DNA of 64,000 bases. Origin: Paenibacillus azoreducens. Its GTDB lineage: Bacteria > Bacillota > Bacilli > Paenibacillales > Paenibacillaceae. The notes beneath the pieces were generated by a model. That model did no database searches. It was not told the origin of the DNA and saw nothing but the letters and a program-made list of their open reading frames with translations. Both the position numbers and the translations under genes were made by a program. Shown piece by piece: positions 27,098 through 34,927 of the stretch (within the stretch, counting starts at the first letter, position 1; each line of letters begins with the position of its first letter). The stretch spans positions 124,001 to 188,000 of the forward strand of contig NZ_AP025343.1 of the NCBI RefSeq assembly GCF_021654775.1, read 5' to 3'.

Positions 27098-27808
27098 TTG
27101 AGCAGAATCAAATATCTGTCGAGAGTCAATTTATTTCAGGTGTTGGATACGCCGGATCTGCAAGAGATTGAAGATGGCATCCCTATAGAACCTGTCCCCA
27201 AAGGAACAGTCGTTTATTCCCCGCATACCAAGAAGCCAATGTTGTATCTAGTGAAGTCCGGAACGGTCCGCCTCTATTCGGTGACGGCTGAAGGGAAAGA
27301 ACTAACGCTTGATGTTTTGGGTACAGGGCATATTTTTGGCGACATCGGTTCTCTTGTATCGGATCATAACGTACACGCGATTGCCTTGGAGGAGTCCGTC
27401 ATTTGTACAATGGACTATGAACAGTTCAAATTTCTCCTTCGCGAGAAGCCTGAACTCGGGATCAGGTTCATTGAGATCATGTCGGCGCGTATCAAGGAAG
27501 TGGAAGAACTCCTTGAGCATATGGCATACAGCAGCGTTAGAAAGCGTCTGCTTTTCCTGCTGTACAAACTCTCCACAAAATTCGCCGAGAATTCTGGCAC
27601 GGAAGCGGAAGGGGCCGGACAAACGGAATGGGTTAAGCTTAAGGTGGAGTTGACGCATCAGGAGCTGGCCAGCATGACGGGAAATATCCGCGAAACGGTC
27701 ACGGAAACACTGAATCAGCTTATGGCGGAAGGGATTTTGAAGAAAAATGGTTCCCGCAAGGCTCTGTGGATTCATACGGAACGTTTAAAGAAAGCGCTGG
27801 TTGAATAA
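27098..27808 (+). CDS. Crp/Fnr-family transcriptional regulator
   Basis: 236 residues: a cyclic-nucleotide-binding-type beta barrel (PMLYLVKSGTVRLYSVTAEGKELTLDVLGTGHIFGDIG), a dimer helix, and a winged HTH (LTHQELASMTGNIRETVTETLNQLMAEGIL). There is no N-terminal Cys cluster, so it is not a classical Fnr. Starts at TTG with GGGTGATC upstream. The neighbouring DoxX-like gene is a likely target. The effector is unknown. Confidence 0.9.
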   Translation: MSRIKYLSRVNLFQVLDTPDLQEIEDGIPIEPVPKGTVVYSPHTKKPMLYLVKSGTVRLYSVTAEGKELTLDVLGTGHIFGDIGSLVSDHNVHAIALEESVICTMDYEQFKFLLREKPELGIRFIEIMSARIKEVEELLEHMAYSSVRKRLLFLLYKLSTKFAENSGTEAEGAGQTEWVKLKVELTHQELASMTGNIRETVTETLNQLMAEGILKKNGSRKALWIHTERLKKALVE

Positions 27809-27943
27809 GAGATAGTACTGGCGCGGAGCTCCAAACCTATAAATAAAAAATAACCTTGACCTTGCAGTATACTTCAACGTTTATGCTTGTTCTAAGCTAC
27901 TTCGTACGGAAGGATCAAAGATGAAGTTGGAGGTGCTGTGGTC

Positions 27944-29395
27944 ATGAGAGTTTTTGAAATTATTGTTATTTTGGCTGATCTCGCGGTGGCAGGAGGAATT
28001 CTTTATATAAGAAAAAATCGGCGTTTGGATGCGGGGCTGCTTACGTTTTCGGTGCTGGCTTTGCTTCTGCACGGCATTATCGAGCATTTTCGAATTCAGA
28101 TGGTTCCGGCCTACGCTGTGTCGCTGGCGCTGATTATTGTATTGATTCGCAGATTGGTCAAACCTGGCGGCATCATCAAACCGCGGTCTCTGCTTAAAAA
28201 AAGCTTATTATCGATCGTGGTGCTGGTTTTTGCCGGGGTCTCCGTCGGTTTAAGCATCCTGCTGCCCGTCTTTACGATGCCTGAGCCGACCGGCAGTTAC
28301 GCTATCGGCACCGTATCCCGGCATCTAACGGATGACTCGCGCCAAGAGACCTTAAGCTCCGATCCGGACGATAAGCGGGAGCTCATGGTGAGTATTTGGT
28401 ATCCGGTAGACCGGAACCAAGCCGTTGGCAAACCCAAAGAACATTATCCGTCCGAAGTGGGCGAAGCGATCAGCCTCGTTTTTGGCATTCCCAAGCTGGT
28501 ATTCAGCCATGTGACGGAAATTCCGACGCATGTAGTATACGGAGCGGAGTTGTCCGCTGCCGAAAACAAGTACCCGGTGCTGCTGTTTTCGCCGGGGGTC
28601 CGTTCAACACGTTTCCAAAGCATGACGGCTATTGAAGAATTGGTCAGCCATGGATATATCGTGGTAGGCATGGATCATCCTTATACATCGGCCAAGGTCG
28701 AGTATCCGGATGGCAGAGCAGTCTTCTATGAACCTGATCCTGCCTATCCTACATCGGCAGAGGTATATGAGCAAAACGTAAAAGGTGTCGGTATCCGCGT
28801 GGCGGATGCGCGTTTTGTTCTGGATATGATCACGAAGTGGAACGAAAACGATCCGGACCATATGTTCGAAGGGAAGCTGGATTTGGAGCGCGTCGGCATC
28901 TTTGGGCATTCGTATGGCGGGGCAACAACGGCTGAGGCCATGGCGCAGGATTCGCGTTTCAAGGCAGGCGTAAGCCTGGAAGGCGGATTCTGGGGAACCG
29001 TCTCCCATACCGGATTAAAGCAGCCGTTTATGTATCTGATGACAGGCGGCACGGCGGAGAGCCTTCAACCAACGACTGTCAAAAAAGACAAGGTATTTTA
29101 CGAGGAATTTGCCCCTGATCTGGATTCCGTCATGACCAAAAGCACAAATGACACCTATTATCTGACCATTGATCACTTTTTCCATCAAAGCTTTACCGAT
29201 ATAGCCCTGCTGGCTCCTGCGATGTTTGCCAAAGAGATGAGCGCAGAGCATAATATCGATATTACCAGATCATACGTGAGGGCTTTTTTCGACCAATATT
29301 TGAAAGATGAACGTCAAGACCTGCTCGAAGGACCGTCGTCTGATTATCCGGAGGTGCAGTTTGACGGGAAATATACGAAAAGAAGAGTACAATAA
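27944..29395 (+). CDS. Membrane-anchored alpha/beta hydrolase (PAF-acetylhydrolase-like)
   Basis: 483 residues. About four hydrophobic segments (residues 1-130) anchor a C-terminal hydrolase with the nucleophile elbow VGIFGHSYGGATTAEAM, an oxyanion-region block VLLFSPGVRST, and later Asp and His candidates (DHFFHQSFTD). It resembles platelet-activating-factor acetylhydrolase-like proteins, which cleave ester bonds of short-chain lipids. The ATG at 27944 has GGAGG at 10 bases; a GTG six bases earlier is possible. A truncated paralogue lies at 31913. Probably co-transcribed with the MerR gene that follows after 21 bases. Confidence 0.85.
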   Translation: MRVFEIIVILADLAVAGGILYIRKNRRLDAGLLTFSVLALLLHGIIEHFRIQMVPAYAVSLALIIVLIRRLVKPGGIIKPRSLLKKSLLSIVVLVFAGVSVGLSILLPVFTMPEPTGSYAIGTVSRHLTDDSRQETLSSDPDDKRELMVSIWYPVDRNQAVGKPKEHYPSEVGEAISLVFGIPKLVFSHVTEIPTHVVYGAELSAAENKYPVLLFSPGVRSTRFQSMTAIEELVSHGYIVVGMDHPYTSAKVEYPDGRAVFYEPDPAYPTSAEVYEQNVKGVGIRVADARFVLDMITKWNENDPDHMFEGKLDLERVGIFGHSYGGATTAEAMAQDSRFKAGVSLEGGFWGTVSHTGLKQPFMYLMTGGTAESLQPTTVKKDKVFYEEFAPDLDSVMTKSTNDTYYLTIDHFFHQSFTDIALLAPAMFAKEMSAEHNIDITRSYVRAFFDQYLKDERQDLLEGPSSDYPEVQFDGKYTKRRVQ

Positions 29396-29416
29396 GATAA
29401 GAAAGCCGCTGGGGGG

Positions 29417-29815
29417 ATGGGCGTGAAAGGAATGACAAGGGGCCAATTGGCCAAACGAACCGGTTTGAGCATGGCAACTCTCCGATATTATGAGGAAAGC
29501 GGCGTCCTTCCCGCCCCCCGCCGGGTAGAAAACGGGTACCGCATCTACACCGATGATTACTTAGTGAAAATCAAGTTCATTAAGGATGCCAAATCACTTG
29601 GTTACTCGCTTAAGGAAATAGGTGCAGCGCTAAAGATGCTGAGCCAGGATATGGAGGCAGAGACGTTGGAGGCGCTTGTCCAGGGCAAGATCAAGGAGAT
29701 TGAAGAGAAGATTCAATCGTTGGAGTCTATCAAGTCCATGCTTTCGGGTTTGCTTCAGACGCCCCAGGAGGACGTTCACAATTACCTGCGGTCGTTTCGC
29801 GTGCCAGAAGACTGA
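29417..29815 (+). CDS. MerR-family regulator
   Basis: 132 residues: N-terminal MerR HTH (RGQLAKRTGLSMATLRYYEESGVLPAPRR) and a C-terminal coiled-coil (ALVQGKIKEIEEKIQSLESIKSM). No cysteines in a metal-binding arrangement, so probably not a metal sensor. The start could also be GTG at 29423, which is better spaced from GGGGGG. Follows the hydrolase gene closely and may control it. Confidence 0.88.
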   Translation: MGVKGMTRGQLAKRTGLSMATLRYYEESGVLPAPRRVENGYRIYTDDYLVKIKFIKDAKSLGYSLKEIGAALKMLSQDMEAETLEALVQGKIKEIEEKIQSLESIKSMLSGLLQTPQEDVHNYLRSFRVPED

Positions 29816-29914
29816 GGGGATTGCCGTTCGGTCACGAACTTAGTTTCAGCTTAAGGATGAATCGAGTGGGCCGGGAGTTGCCATTGGCAATCAAATAGGA
29901 TCAAAAATAACGAC

Positions 29915-29962
29915 AGCGGCAGCTTGAACATGTAATTCATGTTCCAAGCATGCCGCTTTTTA
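29915..29962 (+). terminator. Terminator after the MerR gene (copy 1 of a repeated terminator)
   Basis: AGCGGCA (29915-29921) pairs with TGCCGCT (29951-29957), with AACATG/CATGTT inside, then a T-run. It closely resembles the terminator at 31769, including loop-side sequence. Confidence 0.8.
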
Positions 29963-30094
29963 TTAAGATTAAAGATAGTTACGGAAGGATTATTCTCTCC
30001 CTTTATTTTTTTGTAATATTCCCCAGGCAAGTGAACCAATTAAAAGCCCATGACAATACATAGTGAAGATCATTTTAAAGAAAGGAGCAACTCA

Positions 30095-30619
30095 TTGGAA
30101 ATCGATGAATTAAACGATCTTGTAAAGCAGCATGGCAAAGCGATTTACGGGTTTTGCCACAAGCTTACCGGAAACAAGGCGGACACGGACGATCTTTATC
30201 AGGAAACGTTCCTTAAAGCAATGGAAATGCTCCACAAAATGGATGCAAGCCATAATCCCAAATCATTTCTAATATCCGTCGCCATTCAATTGCGCAAAAA
30301 CAATCGGAGGAAATTTGCTTGGAGACGCCGGATTGCGCCTACAGTGGAGTTCAAAGAAGAAGTGGACAAGATCTGCCCTCCTGATGGAGAAGCAAGCCCG
30401 GAGAATGCCGTCCTGTCCGATGAGCTTCGAGGCATGATTCGCGATGCCGCTGACAGCCTGAATGATAAGTTGAGGATACCGCTTTATATGTACTACACGG
30501 CAGAAATGTCCGTCGAAGAGATCGCGTCGGTTTTAAAGATTCCCCCGGGAACCGTGAAAAGCAGACTTTTCCAAGCACGGAAGGCCATGAAAAAGATATT
30601 GGAGGTTGAGTCTTTATGA
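30095..30619 (+). CDS. ECF RNA polymerase sigma factor
   Basis: 174 residues with region 2 (KAIYGFCHKLTGNKADTDDLYQETFLKAM) and region 4 (LRIPLYMYYTAEMSVEEIASVLKIPPGTVKSRLFQARKAMK). The TTG at 30095 has AAAGGAG at 7 bases; the upstream ATG at 30050 has no ribosome site. Overlaps the next gene by 4 bases, which encodes its probable anti-sigma factor. This is the second sigma/DUF4179 pair in the window. Confidence 0.92.
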   Translation: MEIDELNDLVKQHGKAIYGFCHKLTGNKADTDDLYQETFLKAMEMLHKMDASHNPKSFLISVAIQLRKNNRRKFAWRRRIAPTVEFKEEVDKICPPDGEASPENAVLSDELRGMIRDAADSLNDKLRIPLYMYYTAEMSVEEIASVLKIPPGTVKSRLFQARKAMKKILEVESL

Positions 30620-31758
30620 ATGATTCGGAAAAGTGGGACTTGCTGCTCAGCAAAGCTTTGGCTCCGGAAGCGGAGCCCGACGAGAAGCTAAACCAAAATA
30701 TCATTAATGGGTTAAAGGAGAGAGGACGCATGAAGCGCGTATACAGAAAGAGGGTTTCTGCAGGAGTGCTGGTTGTCGTATTCACGCTTGTCATGTCTTT
30801 CACGGCATATGCAGCCACGCAGTTGTTTAATTCCAAGCAAGTGGTCGAACACTTGGGAGAGAAGGATTTGGCCCAAGCCTTTGATAGCCGGGACGCTATT
30901 GAAATCAACCAAACGATCGATTCGGCAGGCTACAGATTTACTTTGCACGGGATCGTCTCAGGCTCGGGGCTTAAAGGATTTGCCGATACTGCCCAAGGCT
31001 TCAATCCGGAGAGAACGTATGCCGTTGTATCCATTGCCAGACAGGACGGCCATCCGATGCCGGATACTAAAGATCCGAAATACGGCGAGGAACCGTTTTT
31101 CGTTTCGCCTCTGATTAAGGGAGAGAAACCGTGGCTGGTAAATATCGTTACGATGCATGGCGGTTATAGCGAGTTTGTGTTGGACGGAATAATGTACAGA
31201 TTAATTGAATGCGACGGAGTGGAAATGTTCGCGGACCGAGGAGCGTATCTGGCGATCAGCAGCGGCAGCAGTTTTTATAGCAACGACGCCTTCGCTTTTA
31301 ATGAGGGCACAGGTAAAATAAGCCCCAAGGCAGGCTACAAGGGAGCATCCATTGTGTTCGATCTGCCTTTGGACAAAACCAAAGCCGACCATGCCAAGGC
31401 AGATGCCTATCTTGAGAAATTATTGAAGGAACTGTCAACGGGAACCGCAACGGCCCCGGCAGCCTCCAATGATGAATCGAATTTGGCGAACGAAATCGAA
31501 GAATTGAAGAGGAAAATACCAAACGGCAAGGTCATTCCCGAATCGATCCAAAAAGTGAGCTATGACAATAAAGGAAACATCATCTATGATTACGATGGTT
31601 GGCACATCAAGATTTTGGCCAGCGAATTGTTCAAGGAAGGCCAAACGGGATATTCGGATAGCGTTCAATTCAGCGGGGACGGTAAAACCAACAAAGCGCT
31701 GCAATTTTTCAGGGACGAAAAAGGCGTTATTACCGGGAAAATAACCATTTTGGATTAG
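30616..31758 (+). CDS. DUF4179-like membrane anti-sigma protein
   Basis: 380 residues: a cytoplasmic N-terminus of about 40 residues (KWDLLLSKALAPEAEPDEKLNQNI), one membrane segment (VSAGVLVVVFTLVMSFTAYAA) and an exterior sensing domain. Encoded with ATGA overlap after the sigma gene, so it should sequester that sigma factor. It has the usual length for the group, unlike the 798-residue protein at 20910. Confidence 0.85.
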   Translation: MNDSEKWDLLLSKALAPEAEPDEKLNQNIINGLKERGRMKRVYRKRVSAGVLVVVFTLVMSFTAYAATQLFNSKQVVEHLGEKDLAQAFDSRDAIEINQTIDSAGYRFTLHGIVSGSGLKGFADTAQGFNPERTYAVVSIARQDGHPMPDTKDPKYGEEPFFVSPLIKGEKPWLVNIVTMHGGYSEFVLDGIMYRLIECDGVEMFADRGAYLAISSGSSFYSNDAFAFNEGTGKISPKAGYKGASIVFDLPLDKTKADHAKADAYLEKLLKELSTGTATAPAASNDESNLANEIEELKRKIPNGKVIPESIQKVSYDNKGNIIYDYDGWHIKILASELFKEGQTGYSDSVQFSGDGKTNKALQFFRDEKGVITGKITILD

Positions 31759-31768
31759 GCTCAAACGA

Positions 31769-31818
31769 AGCGGCAGCCTGGGACGTGAAAGTCATGTTCC
31801 GGACTGCCGCTTTTTTTC
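31769..31818 (+). terminator. Terminator of the second sigma operon (copy 2 of a repeated terminator)
   Basis: AGCGGCAG (31769-31776) pairs with CTGCCGCT (31804-31811), followed by seven T. The internal CATGTTCC is shared with the terminator at 29915. Confidence 0.85.
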
Positions 31819-31912
31819 TTTTTTACGGATTGAAAAAATAGATGTTGAAATTCCAGTAACGGGAACTTTTATACTTTGATCGAGCAAGCAGCCAGAACAG
31901 AATGGAGGGTTT

Positions 31913-32257
31913 ATGAGGTCTTTTGAATTATTGTCTACCATATTTAATATTCTATTGCTCGGCTGGGTCATACTTGCGAGGAACAAGCCGCAGCGGGGGC
32001 TGCTCATTGGTTCGGGGGTTTCCATTATACTCGAGCTGGTGCACGGACTTGCCGAAGTTATGCGCTGGCAGATGATTCCGATCTATGCGATGACGCTCGT
32101 CCCCATCGTTATGTTTGCTTTAAGGCGCTTTTTTAAACCCAAGGAAGTGAAAAAGAAAGCATCCCGAATACGGGCCATTCTGATTGCGTCGCTGGCTGTG
32201 TTTTACTCCGTAATCGCCGTGGCCCTGCCGATTGTGCTTGGAGCCCGGCAGGCTTGA
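31913..32257 (+). pseudogene. 5' remnant of a second membrane hydrolase gene
   Basis: 114 residues that align throughout with the membrane part of the hydrolase at 27944 (RSFELLSTIF versus RVFEIIVILA; QMIPIYAMTLVPIVMFALRRFFKP versus QMVPAYAVSLALIIVLIRRLVKP). The similarity stops after ALPIV, exactly where the intact protein enters its exterior region, and the frame ends seven codons later. The whole catalytic domain is missing. The remaining part could still make a small membrane protein (GGAGGG precedes ATG), but it is best viewed as a deletion remnant. Confidence 0.7.
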
Positions 32258-32345
32258 TCAATCCGATCTCGTCATAGTACCGGATGGTTTTCGCGTTGGT
32301 CCCGGTCATTTTAGAGGTTTCTCCAATGGAATATGTTTTGTCCAA
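32240..32345 (-). pseudogene. 5' remnant of a MerR-family regulator gene
   Basis: Starting from TTG at 32345 (GGGGGTG at 7 bases), the frame gives MDKTYSIGETSKMTG and KTIRYYDEIGLIKPAG, a textbook MerR DNA-binding start. After about residue 34 the sequence is no longer MerR-like and runs antisense into the hydrolase remnant. The two remnants face each other across one junction at about 32238-32247, so a deletion fused them. Confidence 0.65.
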
Positions 32346-32360
32346 GTCATCACACCCCCT

Positions 32361-32795
32361 TTACTCTCCATAAAATACTTTGGATTGAAGCACATCCAGT
32401 GCCCGTTGAATGTCCTCCAGTTCTTCTGAGGAAGCATCCTTGATCCGTTCCAGAAAGCGTCGGCCGATGCGTTGAAAGGCGCCGTCCATCATGGTCTGCC
32501 CTGCTTCGGAGAGTCGGATCAATTGCTTGCGCCGGTCTTCGGCAACGTTAAATTTCTCGCATAGGTTTTTTTCGGTTAACTTCTTGAGCTCACGGCTCGT
32601 ATTCGGCATGGAAATATGCTTACAGTCGCTAATTTGGCTTAAGGTAACGGGCTGGCTGACAGCGATATACTCCAGAATGCTATATTGAACGGGCGTAATG
32701 TCGTCCGGCTTGATATCTTTGGTCAATTCATGCGTCACTTCATGCACGGCCGTTGTAAAAGTCACGAATTTATGAAATAAAGCTTCGTTGTCCAT
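32361..32795 (-). CDS. MarR-family regulator
   Basis: 144 residues with a winged HTH (PVTLSQISDCKHISMPNTSRELKKLTEKNLCEKFNVAEDRRKQLIRLSEAG). Two cysteines are present, one in the recognition region (ISDCKH), which might allow thiol-based sensing of electrophiles; this is inference. ATG at 32795 has GAGGTGAT upstream. Divergent from a quinone-reductase gene, with matching operators between them, so it probably represses both. Confidence 0.9.
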   Translation of the reverse strand: MDNEALFHKFVTFTTAVHEVTHELTKDIKPDDITPVQYSILEYIAVSQPVTLSQISDCKHISMPNTSRELKKLTEKNLCEKFNVAEDRRKQLIRLSEAGQTMMDGAFQRIGRRFLERIKDASSEELEDIQRALDVLQSKVFYGE

Positions 32796-32844
32796 AACAA
32801 TCACCTCATATTAAAACAATAACAAACTAATTATCAATATACAA

Positions 32845-32899
32845 TTATCATTTGACAACTAAAATGAAGATGTGATACTGTTTTGTTATCAAATGATAA
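32845..32899 (+). promoter_or_regulatory. Promoter with two MarR-type operators
   Basis: TTATCATTTGACAA (32845-32858) and the perfect palindrome TTATCAAATGATAA (32886-32899) are two copies of TTATCA-N2-TGATAA. The first overlaps a perfect -35 TTGACA (32852-32857). With GATACT at 32874-32879 preceded by TGT this makes an extended -10 promoter reading into the reductase gene; the second operator lies over the transcription start. Confidence 0.65.
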
Positions 32900-32916
32900 G
32901 TAATGGGAGTGAAGCC

Positions 32917-33504
32917 ATGAACGTGTTGACGATTTATACGCATCCTAATCATCGGAGCCTAAGTTATGCTTTTTTGCAGAAGGTCATCCAGGGGAGCCGC
33001 GAGAACGCGCATATCACGGATGTTCAGGTGCTTGATTTATATGAAGAGGGGTTCGATCCGGTCTTGGTTTTTAACGAGAACAAGCGGAGAAGGGATATGC
33101 ACATCGATCCCAAGCTAGAGAAGTACCGTGAGCAGATCCGCTGGGCGGACAAAATCGTATTCGTGTATCCGATTTGGTGGGGGCGTCCTCCCGCGATGCT
33201 TTTGGGGTATATCGACCAGATGTTTGCATCGAATTTCGCCTATCGGGACAATGGTGGGCTCTTCCCGGAGGGGCTGCTGAAAGGTAAATCCGCGGTGTGT
33301 ATATCCACCATGAAAGGGCCTGCCCTCTATCCTTTATATTGGCTGGGTAATGCGCATAAAATTCTCATGAGAAAAGCGCTGCTTAAATACGTGGGCATCC
33401 GAAAAGTGAAGTTTTTCGAATTTGGGAGCATGGAGAGCACGAAGGGCAGACATGAGAAGAAATTGAATCGGGTGTATCACTATTTTAAAGCGATAGCCCG
33501 ATAA
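32917..33504 (+). CDS. NAD(P)H-dependent quinone reductase, flavodoxin-like fold
   Basis: 195 residues. TIYTHPNHRSLSYAFLQKV and PIWWGRPPAMLLGYIDQMFASNFAY are the FMN-binding and quinone-reductase blocks of the NQO/KefF/YwrO family. It should reduce quinones by two electrons with NAD(P)H, limiting radical formation. GGGAGTGA lies before the ATG at 32917. Under the MarR-type operators upstream. A terminator follows. Confidence 0.9.
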   Translation: MNVLTIYTHPNHRSLSYAFLQKVIQGSRENAHITDVQVLDLYEEGFDPVLVFNENKRRRDMHIDPKLEKYREQIRWADKIVFVYPIWWGRPPAMLLGYIDQMFASNFAYRDNGGLFPEGLLKGKSAVCISTMKGPALYPLYWLGNAHKILMRKALLKYVGIRKVKFFEFGSMESTKGRHEKKLNRVYHYFKAIAR

Positions 33505-33522
33505 CCAGTATCGAACAGAACA

Positions 33523-33555
33523 AAGCAATGCTCATCATGGGCATTGCTTATTTTG
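33523..33555 (+). terminator. Terminator of the quinone-reductase gene
   Basis: AAGCAATGC (33523-33531) pairs perfectly with GCATTGCTT (33541-33549), followed by ATTTTG. Confidence 0.75.
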
Positions 33556-33862
33556 TCATTCACTGAAATCCCTCGGCTTCTCTTGTTGATTTACATCTGT
33601 CTTACTTTCCTCTCTATTCCTTGAAGCAATAATTCATTTCCTTTAGCAAATAAGCGGTATTTGGCCTGTATTTTTTATAATCTCTGTAACAGGAGAATTA
33701 CTGGGGGTATATTTACTATTTCCCATTAACTGCATATAAAGGATGCATCCTCTTCGTTCAAGCGAACCTAACAGTTCGGAAGACTTCAGGTTGTGGTTCC
33801 ACCGCAAGTTTCTTTGGAATGATAGCAATTTTGTGAATGGCAAAATACTTGTCCAAGCTTAA
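33556..33862. other. Intergenic stretch without a supportable gene
   Basis: A+T-rich. A 66-codon minus-strand frame exists (33643-33843), but it has no ribosome site or recognisable content. No clear hairpin or repeat seen. Confidence 0.4.
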
Positions 33863-33871
33863 TGATATACT
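33863..33871 (+). promoter_or_regulatory. Extended -10 promoter of the sugar-sensing operon
   Basis: TGATATACT fits an extended -10 (TGN plus TATACT), 54 bases before the start codon at 33926; no good -35 is visible. Confidence 0.4.
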
Positions 33872-33925
33872 ATTCGAATGAATAAAATAAACGCCAGCGT
33901 GCGAGACCAACAAAGAAAGGATCGG

Positions 33926-34927
33926 ATGCCCTTCATGACAAACCGCAAATGGTCGCTCGCTTTGATCGTTCTCATTGTTATTTTCGGATTCGTACTTCTC
34001 CGGTTCCTCTCTTCCTCACTCAAGGTAGATGATTTGGTATGGCAAATTGGACAAAGCAATACGGCAGATCCATCGCTTAAGCATGTGGTTCTGATCGCGC
34101 AGGAGCTGGACAACCCATTCTGGCGCGAGATGGAGCAGGGGGCGAATGAAGCTGCCGGCAAACTGGGGATGAAAATCGATTATACGGGGCCGATTCGGAT
34201 CAATCCATCGGAACAGGCAAGGCTTCTGGAAAAAGCGATTGCCGCAAAGCCGGATGGCATTTTGGTGCAGGGCATCGGAAATTCGGACTATGACCGGCTG
34301 ATTGGCAAAGCGATCGATCAGGGAATCCCTGTGCTGACGGTCGATGCGGATGAACCGGAAAGCCCCCGGCTTGCTTACGTCGGCACGGACAATCGGGAAG
34401 CGGGCAAGCGGATGGGGGAACTGGTGCTAAGTAATGCCCAAGGATCCGGCCGAATCGGCGTTATCATCGGCAGCGAATTGGCGGACAACCAGAAGCAGCG
34501 GCTTGAAGGTTTCCGTTCCGTTGTTTCGGCTGTACCGGGGTTTCAAGTTGTTGATGTCCGTTCGTCCAACATTTCACGCATTGGAGCAGCCAAAGAAGCG
34601 GAAGCCATGTTGGCAAGCCACGGGGACATTGACACGATCATTGGATTCAGCGCCCTGGATGCGGCAGGCATTCTGGAAGGCGTCAAAGCAGCCGGGAAGG
34701 AAGGCCACGTTAAGATTTACGGGTTTGATGATTTGGATATGACCCGCAAAGGCATCTCCCGCGGAGAAATCCGGGCTTCGGTTGTGCAGCAGCCGATAGA
34801 GATTGGAGCCAAAGCTATTCATGTGCTGGATCAAGTGTTCAGGGGAGAACAACCTTCTCCGAAATATTTGATTGGCACGAACGTTTTGGAGCGCGGCCAG
34901 AAGGAAGCGGGGGACAACAAACGATGA
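33926..34927 (+). CDS. Membrane-anchored sugar-binding sensor protein (PBP1 fold)
   Basis: 333 residues: an N-terminal membrane anchor (WSLALIVLIVIFGFVLLRF, no lipobox) and a type I periplasmic-binding domain with VVLIAQELDNPFWREMEQGA, AAKPDGILVQG, GIPVLTVDADEPES and GFDDLDMT. It binds a sugar outside the cell. Instead of ABC transporter genes it is followed, with overlap, by a sensor kinase and a response regulator, so it works as the ligand-binding part of a three-component sensing system like the xylose-sensing XylFII/LytS/YesN of Clostridium. Start at 33926 has AAAGGA upstream; an ATG at 33878 has none. Confidence 0.87.
   Translation: MPFMTNRKWSLALIVLIVIFGFVLLRFLSSSLKVDDLVWQIGQSNTADPSLKHVVLIAQELDNPFWREMEQGANEAAGKLGMKIDYTGPIRINPSEQARLLEKAIAAKPDGILVQGIGNSDYDRLIGKAIDQGIPVLTVDADEPESPRLAYVGTDNREAGKRMGELVLSNAQGSGRIGVIIGSELADNQKQRLEGFRSVVSAVPGFQVVDVRSSNISRIGAAKEAEAMLASHGDIDTIIGFSALDAAGILEGVKAAGKEGHVKIYGFDDLDMTRKGISRGEIRASVVQQPIEIGAKAIHVLDQVFRGEQPSPKYLIGTNVLERGQKEAGDNKR

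Noticed and set aside
33643..33843. 66-codon minus-strand reading frame
   Set aside because: No ribosome site, no recognisable motif, and A+T-rich composition typical of non-coding sequence.
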